This document shows, in pieces, positions 54,844 through 63,151 of a stretch of 64,000 bases of DNA. Source of the stretch: Oceanobacter antarcticus (GTDB taxonomy: Bacteria; Pseudomonadota; Gammaproteobacteria; Pseudomonadales; Oceanobacteraceae). The position numbers were made by a program, and so were the translations under genes. Within the stretch, counting starts at the first letter, position 1, and every line of letters starts with the position of its first letter. The notes under the pieces are model-generated. The model was not told the DNA's origin, searched no databases, and saw only the letters and a list, made by a program, of their open reading frames with translations. Location of the stretch: the NCBI RefSeq assembly GCF_044962685.1, contig NZ_JBBKTX010000024.1:5333-69332 (forward strand). Direction: 5' to 3'.

Positions 54844-54985
54844 AAACATTCTCCTGCCAGTCATAAAACGGTGATGGGATAAGGGTTTGATGGATATCAG
54901 AGCGTCAGACTATCAAGAAAAAGAATTCTGGCCAGCTGTCTTTTAGGTACTGTCTTTTTGGTACTGTGTGTCAATGCCCGCTCCA

Positions 54986-55047
54986 GCTCCGCCAAATGCG
55001 GAGCGGCTTTTGTGTTAATTTTCGAGTGCAGCGAGTAACACAAAAGC
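54986..55047. repeat. Double palindrome in the 611-bp gap
   Basis: A hairpin (GCTCCGC-CAAAT-GCGGAGC, 54986-55004) is followed at once by a 12-bp perfect inverted repeat (GCTTTTGTGTTA at 55006-55017, complement at 55036-55047). No gene is supported between 54844 and 55454; a 60-codon frame at 55089-55271 has no ribosome site and looks spurious. Confidence 0.55.
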
Positions 55048-55292
55048 AGTGTGGTATTTAGTGTCAGACTGCAAGCGTTTGGGGAGATCTATCTAGTCGC
55101 GTAAAGCCACCGTTGCAGCACATTATTCACATCAATGACTTCGGAATGTCCTAACAGGTTGTTGATTTTTGTTTTCGAGGCAGTCAATGCAAGACATAAA
55201 CAGGAGAAAAGAGGGAGTTTATGGTTGATAAATGACCGATTTGAGCCTGCTTTTAACACCGCAGCGGCCACGCAGATAGAAAATCAAGCCTG

Positions 55293-55458
55293 CTAGGAGT
55301 CTGTCGGGCTTAGGGCTGCTCTACTGCGGAAAAGCGAATCTGGCTCTTTTTGAGCAAATTCTGGTTAAATAAAACCACTATTCGCCTCAAATTTGCGCAA
55401 AAATCGCTCACATCAGTCTTCCCCTCGCGACGAACGTCTAAGCCCGACCGGCTCCTAG
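55293..55458. mobile_element. 166-bp MITE-like element with CTAG ends
   Basis: Terminal inverted repeats of 21 bp match at 19 positions (left arm at 55293-55313, right arm at 55438-55458; shared core GTCGGGCTTAG). Both ends begin with CTAG, which fits a 4-bp target duplication as in some IS5-type elements. No coding capacity. The right CTAG includes the stop codon of the neighbouring flagellar-operon gene. Confidence 0.65.
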
Positions 55459-55817
55459 TGCTTGCTTACTCGGTGGTAATGAGATGCCTGTTTTTGCCCC
55501 TGACGAGCACGGCCAAGTGACTGTTGCTGTTGTTGTATATCGGCCAGCAGGTTTTTTTCTGTTTGCAGCAGTTGCTGCAAAAAAGCTTCCTGCTCTCCGG
55601 TGATACGGATCAGCGAATTGATCTGGGTAAACCAGTCTCGCAGCAGGCGGTCTCGTGTTTCCAGGCGTGGCTGTACACCGTCGCGCACACCTTGTCGAAT
55701 CAGTGACTGGATTTCCAGTGATAGCCCCTTGATCTGTTCGAACTGCTGTTCGAGGGTGAGTTCTCGCGGTTGCGGCTGTTTTGGCCGTTTGTCTGCAGGC
55801 TGCGCGGGCATTGTCAT
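55455..55817 (-). CDS. Unknown helical protein downstream of flgI
   Basis: 120 residues, no family recognised. An N-terminal basic/proline stretch (MPAQPADKRPKQPQPREL) is followed by long helices rich in Gln and Leu (RLLRDWFTQINSLIRITGEQ, EAFLQQLLQTEKNLLADIQQ). Size and helical build recall FliT/FlgN-type flagellar export chaperones, but that is only a resemblance. ATGA overlap with flgI shows that the two are translationally coupled, so a flagellar role is likely. Its stop codon lies in the CTAG end of a MITE. Confidence 0.6.
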   Translation of the reverse strand: MTMPAQPADKRPKQPQPRELTLEQQFEQIKGLSLEIQSLIRQGVRDGVQPRLETRDRLLRDWFTQINSLIRITGEQEAFLQQLLQTEKNLLADIQQQQQSLGRARQGQKQASHYHRVSKH

Positions 55818-56944
55818 ATCACAATCAACTCTGCCTTGAGTGCCCCGGCCTGTTTCATGGCTTCGAGAATGGCCATCAAATCCCCTGGTGCTGCGCCGAT
55901 TTCGTTCACGGCCTTGATGATGTCGTCGAGCGTGACGCCTGGGCCGAAACGGAACATCCGGTTGTCGCCACCCTGTTCAATATTGATGTTGGTTTGCGGT
56001 ACGACCACGGTATCACCATCGGCCAGTGCGTTGGGTTGTGTGACGTTGTAGTCTTCCTGAATCGTGACAGTCATGCTGCCATGGGTCACGGCGACGGGTT
56101 CTATGCGGACGTGCTGCCCCATCACTATGGTGCCGGTGCGGGAGTTGATGATCACTTTGGCGCGCTCATCGCCGGTTTCGATTTCAAGGTTTTCGATAAT
56201 CGACAGGTAGGCCACGCGCTGACTGGTGTCGCGGGGGGCGCTGACCCGGATGGAGGTGGCATCAAGCGCTTCGGCAGTGCCTGGCCCCAGCAGGTCGTTG
56301 ATTTTGTCGACCATATAGCGGGCGGTGGTAAAATCCGGTTGGTCGAGGTTAAACACCAGGCTGTCGCCACGGGCAAAATTGGTGGGAACCGCTTGCTCTA
56401 CCGATGCGCCATTGGGAATACGGCCAACGCTGGGTACGTTAATGGTAATGCGCGAACCGTCATTGCCGTCTACACCCAGTCCGCCTACCACCAGGTTACC
56501 CTGAGCGATGGCATAGACATTGCCGTCCGCGCCTTTCAACGGCGTAAACAGTAACTGGCCACCCCGCAGGCTTTTGGCATTACCCAAGGATGCGACGGTG
56601 ACGTCTACCCGCTGGCCCGGTTTGGAGAAAGCGGGCAGATCGGCGGTTACCGATACTGCTGCGACGTTCTTGAGTTTCGGGTCGGTGCCGCCCGGCAGGG
56701 TGATGCCGAATTCCGCCATCATGTTGCGAAAGGTCTGGGTGGTAAAAGGGGCTTTGTCGCCGCTGCCATCCAGTCCTACCACCAGACCGTATCCCACCAG
56801 TTGGTTGCTGCGGATACCGGCAATACTGGTGATGTCTTTGATCCGTTCGGCCTGAACCGTCGTACTCAGCAGCAGGGCTATAGTCGCCAGCGCCAGCCAT
56901 GGCCAGCGGCAACGATTATGCGGCCGGTTTGTTCGTGTATTCAT
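55814..56944 (-). CDS. flgI: Flagellar P-ring protein FlgI
   Basis: 376 residues with an N-terminal Sec signal (WPWLALATIALLLSTTVQA, cleaved after TVQA) and the P-ring core ERIKDITSIAGIRSNQLVGYGLVVGLDGSGDK. It forms the periplasmic ring around the rod in the peptidoglycan layer. The start is the ATG at 56944 with AAGGAG upstream; an earlier in-frame start at 56971 has no ribosome site. It normally follows flgH directly; here a chemoreceptor gene lies between them. Confidence 0.95.
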   Translation of the reverse strand: MNTRTNRPHNRCRWPWLALATIALLLSTTVQAERIKDITSIAGIRSNQLVGYGLVVGLDGSGDKAPFTTQTFRNMMAEFGITLPGGTDPKLKNVAAVSVTADLPAFSKPGQRVDVTVASLGNAKSLRGGQLLFTPLKGADGNVYAIAQGNLVVGGLGVDGNDGSRITINVPSVGRIPNGASVEQAVPTNFARGDSLVFNLDQPDFTTARYMVDKINDLLGPGTAEALDATSIRVSAPRDTSQRVAYLSIIENLEIETGDERAKVIINSRTGTIVMGQHVRIEPVAVTHGSMTVTIQEDYNVTQPNALADGDTVVVPQTNINIEQGGDNRMFRFGPGVTLDDIIKAVNEIGAAPGDLMAILEAMKQAGALKAELIVI

Positions 56945-56985
56945 GCTGACTCCTTGCTGCCGGATGCCCACGCCGCTGGCGTCGG

Positions 56986-58827
56986 TCAGCCACAGCGGAA
57001 CTGTTCGGTTTGTTGCAGCAGGCCATTGGCATGACCGACTACGTCTTCGGAGAAGTGGCGAATGTCTCTTAATCCTTCGCTGCCTCGGGAGACCTGGGTC
57101 ACGACCCGTTCCAGGCTGCTGACGTTTTCGCGGGTGGTATTGGCAATTTCTTCGATGCTGACGGCTTGCTGCTGATTACGCTCGTTGACCTGGTCGAACA
57201 GCTGACTGATGCGGGTCATTGCTGCGGCAGCTTCATCGCCCAGCGCTCGTGACTGGGTCACCTGGGTTTGTCCCTGCGACATGGAGGTCAGTAGCTGTTT
57301 CAGTTGCACCTGCATTTCTTGAATAATCTGGTTGATGGAGCCCGTCGCATTGACGGTTTTTTCTGCCAGCGCCCGCACTTCGTCGGCCACTACTGAAAAA
57401 CCACGCCCGGCTTCACCGGCCCGCGCCGATTCAATCGCGGCATTCAGCGCCAGCAGGTTGGTTTGTTCTGCCAGGCCACCAATCATTGCGGTAACGCCAT
57501 CAACCCGGTTCGACGAGGTACTGAGGCCATCGAGCTGGGATTGCAAATCATCAAACATATGTGACAGCTGTTCCATGGAACTGAGGGCGTTGTTGATCAC
57601 GGTGCCTCCCTGGCGGCTGGCTTGCTGGGCATCGGATGACAGGTGGTTGGTTTCGTCCAGGGCCTCGGCCATTTCGATCACGGTTTTGCTGACTTCCTGA
57701 ATAGCACCGGATACCCGCAAGGTTTGCTGTTCGGTGTTGGCGCTGTCGTCTGTCTGGACCGACAGGGTCTTGTTCAGCTCGGCTGCTTGTTTTTGTAATG
57801 TCTTGCTGCTGACCTTGACCTGGGAGAGCACGTGCCCCAGCCGTTCGGTCAACTGATTGACGGAGCGTCCGAGGCGATCGAAATCGTCGTTGCTGCCGGT
57901 ATTTTCTGGCATTTTGCGGGTCAGGTCGCCAGCCGCTATCCGTTCCAGTGTCTGCGCAGTACGGCTTAACGTGCCGATGGCTTTTTTCGAGGTCAGTAGC
58001 AATATCAGGATGCTGATCGCGGCAACGGTCAGTCCGGTAACCAGAATGGTGATCCGGGCGCTGTTGACGGTGGTAGCGGCCTCTGCGCGGGCGGTATCCA
58101 GAGTGGCCACCAATTGTTGTTGCTGTTGCTGCAGTAATTGCTGTAGCTCGCTGAGTGAAGCGGATTCGGTAGCGCGGTTCTGGTTGTAGCTGTCGATCAG
58201 GCTGACCAGGGTGTCCAGCTCGGTCTGGATCGTATTGAGGTGCTGTTCAAAGACTTCGGTGAGATTCATTTCTGCGACAAAAGCAACATAATCTGCCAGC
58301 GCGGTTGTCGCCGCCTCAATGGCCGCTGGCGTGCGCTGTTCCACCATATCGTTGATGCTGTCGACCATCAGCCGGTAAGGCTTGCGCATGTTGTAAAACT
58401 GGGCTTTGTTCAACCCTTCCAGTGCCAGTGTCAATTCCCCCCGCTGGCCGGAGTTGACGTCTGAACCTATCTGCTGAATATTCCGGTTTTCTTGTTGAAA
58501 AGCCCGACTCCAGCTGCTGAAGCTGTCGGTAATGGGTTGGGATAACGACAGATTTGCCTGCCGCAGATCACTCAATAGCTGCTGTTCCTGACGATGCAGC
58601 CCGGACGCCAGCACCTGGTCGTTGCTCATCTGACTGGAATCGGCAATACCGGCGTACAGTTGGCTCAGTTGTAACAGCTGGCCATTTAGCCTAGTGACCT
58701 GATCAAACGCACGCGCCTGACTGCCAAACGCCGACAATGCGGCGGATATCAGTAACCCAAAGCCGATAGCCATGATCAGACCGACGACAATCAGGCTCTG
58801 ACGGAACCCGGTCAACTTGCTTATCAT
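56986..58827 (-). CDS. Methyl-accepting chemotaxis protein
   Basis: 613 residues: transmembrane helix 1 (about 10-35), a periplasmic four-helix-bundle-type sensor (about 36-265), transmembrane helix 2 (ITILVTGLTVAAISILILLL), a HAMP domain with RTAQTLERIAAGDLTRKM, and a long cytoplasmic coiled coil with the signalling tip GLAEQTNLLALNAAIESARA and FSVVADEVRALAEKT. No C-terminal CheR-tethering pentapeptide is seen. The sensed ligand is unknown. It sits between flgH and flgI on the same strand, with about 40 nt to the flgI start. Confidence 0.93.
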   Translation of the reverse strand: MISKLTGFRQSLIVVGLIMAIGFGLLISAALSAFGSQARAFDQVTRLNGQLLQLSQLYAGIADSSQMSNDQVLASGLHRQEQQLLSDLRQANLSLSQPITDSFSSWSRAFQQENRNIQQIGSDVNSGQRGELTLALEGLNKAQFYNMRKPYRLMVDSINDMVEQRTPAAIEAATTALADYVAFVAEMNLTEVFEQHLNTIQTELDTLVSLIDSYNQNRATESASLSELQQLLQQQQQQLVATLDTARAEAATTVNSARITILVTGLTVAAISILILLLTSKKAIGTLSRTAQTLERIAAGDLTRKMPENTGSNDDFDRLGRSVNQLTERLGHVLSQVKVSSKTLQKQAAELNKTLSVQTDDSANTEQQTLRVSGAIQEVSKTVIEMAEALDETNHLSSDAQQASRQGGTVINNALSSMEQLSHMFDDLQSQLDGLSTSSNRVDGVTAMIGGLAEQTNLLALNAAIESARAGEAGRGFSVVADEVRALAEKTVNATGSINQIIQEMQVQLKQLLTSMSQGQTQVTQSRALGDEAAAAMTRISQLFDQVNERNQQQAVSIEEIANTTRENVSSLERVVTQVSRGSEGLRDIRHFSEDVVGHANGLLQQTEQFRCG

Positions 58828-59026
58828 ATCCCCACCCCTTGATGATCTGTCTGCGGAACGCTTTTATCGCAGCATGTAATTACCTTAATAACTTTCATAA
58901 CTTTAGCCATGTTTTTATCATTTGCCCTGATTCTGCTGCGAGCACGACGAGCTATTGGGCTGTCAAAACAGCGAGCGTTGCGGTTTTCAGGTTCAGGACG
59001 ACCTTCCCTGGTCGCCCGGATAGATG

Positions 59027-59755
59027 TCACAAGGGCCACCAGGGCGAGGTCAGAATACGATCGACCAATCCTTGTTTGGTGCTGTTATTGAGGTTGCCAC
59101 GCCCGCCAAACGAGATACGCGCATCGGCGACCTTGCTGCTGGCGACGGTGTTGTTCGGGGTTATGTCTTGCGGACGAATCAGGCCAATAATGCGGATGTA
59201 CTCGTCTCCCTCACTCAGGGTCAGCCACTTTTCTCCGCGTATCCTGAGAATGCCGTTCGGCAGTACTTCGGCCACCGAGACGCTGATTTCGCCGCTCAGG
59301 CTATTGGAGCGGTCGGCCTCCCCCTTGCCTTTAAATTGTTTGTCGCTGTTGGTTTCTACCCCGAGGTTGAGATTCTTGAACCCTGGCGTGGTGCCCAGAA
59401 TCGTGCCGGCACCAACGCTGTTAGCCGACGATTTGTCGGCCTTGGTTTCTGCGGACTTGCTCGACTGGTACTGTTCGTCAAAAATCACCGTGATGATGTC
59501 GCCGACCCGCCGCGCCTGCTGGTCGCTGTACAGCCCCATGCTGTAGCGGGGCTGGTACAACGAGCCGGTAGCCTGTAGCGGTGGTTGCAAACTCTGGGCA
59601 GATACCGGGGCAAAATCCGGGTCGCCGGGGAAGACATCACGTTCCATCGGTACCGACGTACAACCACTGGCAAGCAATAGCGATAACGAGAGAAACAGGC
59701 CAGATACTCGCAGTCCGAACACTCGGGTGTATTCAAAAGGAAGCTTGTGACTCAT
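59027..59755 (-). CDS. flgH: Flagellar L-ring lipoprotein FlgH
   Basis: 242 residues with a lipoprotein signal; the lipobox LLASGC places the lipidated Cys at residue 32. GLYSDQQARRVGDIITVIFDE, LTLSEGDEYIRIIGLIRPQDI and VADARISFGGRG are L-ring signatures. It forms the outer-membrane ring. The ATG at 59755 follows GAGGGG; a GTG one codon earlier is possible. The 199-bp gap to the chemoreceptor gene holds no other gene. Confidence 0.95.
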   Translation of the reverse strand: MSHKLPFEYTRVFGLRVSGLFLSLSLLLASGCTSVPMERDVFPGDPDFAPVSAQSLQPPLQATGSLYQPRYSMGLYSDQQARRVGDIITVIFDEQYQSSKSAETKADKSSANSVGAGTILGTTPGFKNLNLGVETNSDKQFKGKGEADRSNSLSGEISVSVAEVLPNGILRIRGEKWLTLSEGDEYIRIIGLIRPQDITPNNTVASSKVADARISFGGRGNLNNSTKQGLVDRILTSPWWPL

Positions 59756-59773
59756 CACTTTTATACCCCTCGC

Positions 59774-60559
59774 CTAGACGTTCTGGGTCAGGAACTGCAG
59801 CATCTGATCCGCTGCCGAGACCACTTTGGAGTTCATTTCGTAGGAGCGTTGGACGGTAATCATTTTCACCAGCTCCTCCACAACTTCGACGTTGGAATTT
59901 TCCAGCGCACCTTGCTGAATCGCACCAAACCCCGCTTCATTGGGAATACCGCCTTGCGGTGCACCGCTGGCGGCGGTTTCCTGGAACAGGTTGCCGCCCA
60001 TCGCCTGCAAGCCCGCCGGGTTGATAAAGTCCATGGTTTCAATCTGGCCGAGATCAATCGGCGTTGGATCCCCCGTCAGGGTGGCTTGCACAATGCCGTC
60101 GGTACTCACGGTGACGGTGCTGGCCTGATCGGGAATCGATATCTGTGGCTCCAGCGCGTAGCCGTTCACATTCACCACGGTGCCTTCGTCATTGATATGA
60201 AACGTGCCATCGCGGGTATAGCCGATGCTGCCATCCGGCATCGCGATCTGGAAAAAGCCACGACCGTTAATGGCCATATCCAGCGGCTGATCGGTCAGCT
60301 GTAATGACCCGGTGGTGAAAATTTTCTGTGTCCCGGCGGTACGTACCCCGGTGCCCAACTGCAAGCCTGACGGCAAACGGCTGTCGGCTGAGGAGTTGGC
60401 ACCAGGCTGACGTTCGATCTGATACAGCAAATCTTCGAACACTGGCCGATCTTTCTTGAAGCCGGTGGTCGCGACGTTGGCCAGGTTGTTGGAAACGGTG
60501 GTCAGTGCCAAGTCCTGTGCTTCCAGACCAGTCTTGCTGACCCAAAGTGCATTCATCAT
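59774..60559 (-). CDS. flgG: Flagellar distal rod protein FlgG
   Basis: 261 residues, the family length. The rod signature MNALWVSKTGLEAQDLALTT with NNLANVATTGFKKDRPVFED, the central GRGFFQIAMPDGSIGYTRDG, and the C-terminal EMNSKVVSAADQMLQFLTQNV are all present. Two adjacent ATGs (60559, 60556) are possible starts. It is 28 nt after flgF. Confidence 0.96.
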   Translation of the reverse strand: MMNALWVSKTGLEAQDLALTTVSNNLANVATTGFKKDRPVFEDLLYQIERQPGANSSADSRLPSGLQLGTGVRTAGTQKIFTTGSLQLTDQPLDMAINGRGFFQIAMPDGSIGYTRDGTFHINDEGTVVNVNGYALEPQISIPDQASTVTVSTDGIVQATLTGDPTPIDLGQIETMDFINPAGLQAMGGNLFQETAASGAPQGGIPNEAGFGAIQQGALENSNVEVVEELVKMITVQRSYEMNSKVVSAADQMLQFLTQNV

Positions 60560-60587
60560 AGTGGTTAACCCTTATTGTCTGCCGCGC

Positions 60588-61334
60588 TTACTGGTTGCCC
60601 AGCAACTGTGTTGTACTGGCCGAATTTTCATCCACCCGCTTCATCAGTTTCACCTGCATTTCGTACTGCCGATTCAGCGCAATCAGACTGGTCAGTTCGC
60701 TGACGGCATTGACGTTGCTGCCTTCGAGAAAGCCATTGACCAGAGTGATATTGGCATCACCCTGTGCTGGGGGAGTATTGGGGTCGCGGAAGCGGAATAA
60801 GCCGTCCTCGCCTTTTTCCAGCAATTGGGCATCGGGGTTCACCAGCTTCAGTTGCACCGGCTCGGCAATACCGACCGGCTGTTCTCCAGCGGGCTGGATA
60901 CTGACGATACCGGCACGACTGACTTCGATGCTGGTGAATTCCGGCAAGGTCACCGGGCCGCCATCACCGAGCAGTTGCAGGCCGGTGCCGGTCATCAGAC
61001 GACCGTCGGAATCAACACTGAGATCGCCAGAGCGGGTATAGGCTTCCTGACCATCCGGGCCAACCACGGCAAACCAGCCCTCGCCCTCGATAGACACGTC
61101 CATGCTGCGACCGGTTTGTTGTAACGGCCCCTGACGAAAGTCACTGGCTGGCCGTTCTGTCAGGGCATATGCCCGTGATGGAAAATGCTCACCAAACACG
61201 CCCATGGCGCGGCTTTGAGTAAAGTCGGAACGAAACCCGGTGGTGCTGGCGTTGGCCAGGTTGTTGGCATGGGCCGACTGACCCAGCGTATTCTGGCGGG
61301 CGCCGGACATAGCGATATAAAGTGCCCGATCCAT
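60588..61334 (-). CDS. flgF: Flagellar proximal rod protein FlgF
   Basis: 248 residues. MDRALYIAMSGARQNTLGQS, NNLANASTTGFRSDFTQSRA, and the C-terminal LNRQYEMQVKLMKRVDEN are typical of FlgF. It is the first gene of the local flg transcript, behind a sigma-54-type promoter; flgBCDE are not in this window. GGGAGGACATT precedes the ATG. Confidence 0.96.
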   Translation of the reverse strand: MDRALYIAMSGARQNTLGQSAHANNLANASTTGFRSDFTQSRAMGVFGEHFPSRAYALTERPASDFRQGPLQQTGRSMDVSIEGEGWFAVVGPDGQEAYTRSGDLSVDSDGRLMTGTGLQLLGDGGPVTLPEFTSIEVSRAGIVSIQPAGEQPVGIAEPVQLKLVNPDAQLLEKGEDGLFRFRDPNTPPAQGDANITLVNGFLEGSNVNAVSELTSLIALNRQYEMQVKLMKRVDENSASTTQLLGNQ

Positions 61335-61415
61335 AATGTCCTCCCGATGCTCCGATCAGCGGAGACCTTGTTCATGTGTGCCGCTGTGTTCAGGACGGCG
61401 TAATAACAAGAACAA

Positions 61416-61432
61416 AGCACGGCTTGTGCCAA
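61416..61432 (-). promoter_or_regulatory. Predicted sigma-54 promoter of the flgF operon
   Basis: On the minus strand TTGGCACAAGCCGTGCT matches the -24/-12 consensus (YTGGCACGrNNNTTGCW) with the GG and GC correctly 10 nt apart. It points at flgF, about 70 nt from the predicted start site. Flagellar rod/hook operons in Pseudomonas are RpoN-dependent, which fits. Confidence 0.7.
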
Positions 61433-61450
61433 TAAAAAAAATTACTTTAA

Positions 61451-61463
61451 TATCAATTGGTTA
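61451..61463. promoter_or_regulatory. Candidate IHF site upstream of the sigma-54 promoter
   Basis: TATCAATTGGTTA matches the IHF consensus WATCAANNNNTTR at all specified bases and lies at about -47 to -59 of the predicted flgF transcript, the usual place between a sigma-54 promoter and its enhancer. The rest of the 313-bp gap is AT-rich and holds no gene. Confidence 0.5.
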
Positions 61464-61647
61464 AAAAAAATATCGGCAGTAGTTATCTGACACAGTCAAA
61501 AAAACGGCAGCTGTTTGCCGCCCGTCGGCGAAGGGTTTAAAGATAATCAGGGAAGGGTTTGCAGATGATCAGGAAAGACGTGCCATGGTGCCCGCCGCAT
61601 TCATACCTGCGGCGTTTATCAATACGCCATGCGGTGTCAGGGCAAGA

Positions 61648-62151
61648 TCAGTTATCCAGCATTTTTTGCCAGAACAAGGCATGACCGGCTTCCGGATCGA
61701 GTTCGTAGCCAGCAAAGCCGTATTTCAGATACGCCTGTTGCGCTACATGATTGTTGGAAAGTACTTCCAGCGTCACCTTGCAGCAGCCCAGTAAACGGGC
61801 CTTGTGCTCTGCCGCTGCCAGTAATTGCTGGCTCAGCCCCAAGCCGCGAAAATCCGCATTAACAGCCAGGTCGTGAATGTTCAGCAAGGGTTGCGCCTTG
61901 AAGGTCGAAAAGCCTTCAAAAGCGTTGAGCAGCCCGGCGGGCTGATCATTGACATAGGCTATCCAGCTGTGGGCATAAGGCAGCGTGGCCAGGCGTGCCA
62001 CCAGAGAGGCACGGCATGCCAGCGGCAAAGGTTCGCCGCCGCCCATTGGATCCGTTGCATACGCATTGAGTAACGCGACCAGATCAGCCGCGTGGCGGGG
62101 GTTCAGAAAGTCGACAGCAACGATATCGATTGCAGCGTGTACCTCGGTCAT
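61648..62151 (-). CDS. GNAT family N-acetyltransferase
   Basis: 167 residues with the GNAT acetyl-CoA site: strand 4 (PLLNIHDLAVNADFRGLGLS, the last part being the V-x-x-x-x-R-G-x-G loop), the helix QQLLAAAEHKARLLGC, and the closing QQAYLKYGFAGYELD. The substrate is unknown. The ATG at 62151 has AGGAG eight bases upstream. It is not part of the flagellar unit (no sequence or regulatory link seen). Confidence 0.87.
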   Translation of the reverse strand: MTEVHAAIDIVAVDFLNPRHAADLVALLNAYATDPMGGGEPLPLACRASLVARLATLPYAHSWIAYVNDQPAGLLNAFEGFSTFKAQPLLNIHDLAVNADFRGLGLSQQLLAAAEHKARLLGCCKVTLEVLSNNHVAQQAYLKYGFAGYELDPEAGHALFWQKMLDN

Positions 62152-62230
62152 AATCCGGCTCCTGTAAACAAGCCGCATAGCCTAACACAGCGCTTTCGCG
62201 ACGAGATAGGGTGTGCCATACCTCGTATCT

Positions 62231-62754
62231 CTAGCAGGCCGTTGAAATTCTTATTCACTTCGCCGACAGAAGCTTTTCAACCCGATAATTCACGCTTATC
62301 TGGTTGTTTTCTGAGTGATTTTTCCGCTGGAAGCAGGATTCTCCAGCCTGTTTCCGGTCATCAGACGGATTGACCCTGTAACTTTGCCATTCGCACCAGG
62401 TTGTAGGCCATCATGGTCATCTCAAGAACGCTGTTGACCTTCGCCAGCCCCTTCACTTTTAACTGCCGTAAGGGGCCGATGGTCTTACCCCAACCGAAGG
62501 GTTCTTCGACGCGTTTACGCACAATCTGACTGGCAGCATAACCCGCTTTATGACTGGTTCGACCATCGATGGCTGAGCCGCCGGGCCGTTTGTCATTGCG
62601 GGCAACATGGGGCGTGATACGGTGGTTCCTGCATTCCTTCACAAACCCCTTGGTATCGTAGCTTTTATCCGCACCTACGGTTTTACGATGAGCCCCCGGC
62701 AGTGCTTTCAGAAGCGTTAGGGCAACTTCAGGAATAAAATCAACAGCCTGCTAG
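62231..62754. mobile_element. Internally deleted IS5-type element
   Basis: The left end CTAGCAGGCCGTTGA (62231-62245) and right end (TCAACAGCCTGCTAG, 62740-62754) are inverted repeats matching at 14 of 15 bases; CTAG at each edge could be the target duplication. Inside only the 3' half of a transposase remains, abutting the right end, so most of the gene has been lost. Confidence 0.65.
62361..62750 (-). pseudogene. Transposase remnant (IS5-family DDE, C-terminal part)
   Basis: An open frame of about 130 codons encodes the C-terminal part of a DDE transposase: KTVGADKSYDTKGFV (second catalytic Asp), TPHVARNDKRPGGSAIDGRT, RKRVEEPFGWGKT (catalytic Glu) and LEMTMMAYNLVRMAKL. The N-terminal half with the first Asp is missing and the frame runs straight into the IS end, so it cannot transpose by itself. 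Confidence 0.85.
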
Positions 62755-62809
62755 AGCACCCTCAATCTCATCTACTCCTTTATTCGTTAGTAGTTTCATA
62801 CTCGGAAAT

Positions 62810-62865
62810 ATAACGCCGCCATAAACCGCGCGGCTTTATCGCGTCGGCCTGCCTTGCCTTGTTAT
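62810..62865. other. Possible attC-like or hairpin site before parDE
   Basis: ATAAC (62810-62814) and GTTAT (62861-62865) are complementary 56-bp boundaries around an internal hairpin (ATAAACCGCGCGGCTTTAT, 62821-62839). Such a layout resembles integron attC sites, which often flank toxin-antitoxin cassettes, but the second pair of core boxes is poor and no integrase is in view. Confidence 0.25.
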
Positions 62866-62883
62866 GGGTGTTTTGGCAGAATA

Positions 62884-62898
62884 TACCAATATTTGGTA
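62884..62898. promoter_or_regulatory. parDE operator palindrome
   Basis: TACCAA-TAT-TTGGTA is a perfect palindrome 13 nt before the parD ATG, well placed for autorepression by the ribbon-helix-helix antitoxin and its toxin complex. Confidence 0.65.
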
Positions 62899-62911
62899 CA
62901 GGAGGCACCCC

Positions 62912-63151
62912 ATGGCTAGAAACACCAGTATTACACTTGGCCCCCACTTTGACGAGTTTATAGCCACACAGGTTGAAAATGGCCGCTACGGCTCGGCGAG
63001 CGAGGTGGTGCGTGCCGGGCTGCGCCTGCTTGAAGAAACGGAAAGCAAGCTTGAAAGGCTCCGGCGCCTGTTGGATGAAGGCGAGCAAAGCGGTATAGCG
63101 GACTACTCCCTTGAAAACGTTATTGCTGAGCTAGATAACGAAGCCCACTAA
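62912..63151 (+). CDS. parD: ParD-type antitoxin
   Basis: 79 residues: an N-terminal ribbon-helix-helix DNA-binding domain (NTSITLGPHFDEFIATQVEN, GRYGSASEVVRAGLRLLEE) followed by an extended toxin-binding tail (LDEGEQSGIADYSLENVIAE). It neutralises ParE and represses its own promoter. The ATG at 62912 follows AGGAGG; the 16-codon upstream extension is non-coding. It overlaps parE by 1 nt. Confidence 0.92.
   Translation: MARNTSITLGPHFDEFIATQVENGRYGSASEVVRAGLRLLEETESKLERLRRLLDEGEQSGIADYSLENVIAELDNEAH

Noticed and set aside
55089..55271. 60-codon minus-strand frame
   Set aside because: No ribosome site, no homology that I recognise, and surrounded by repeats.
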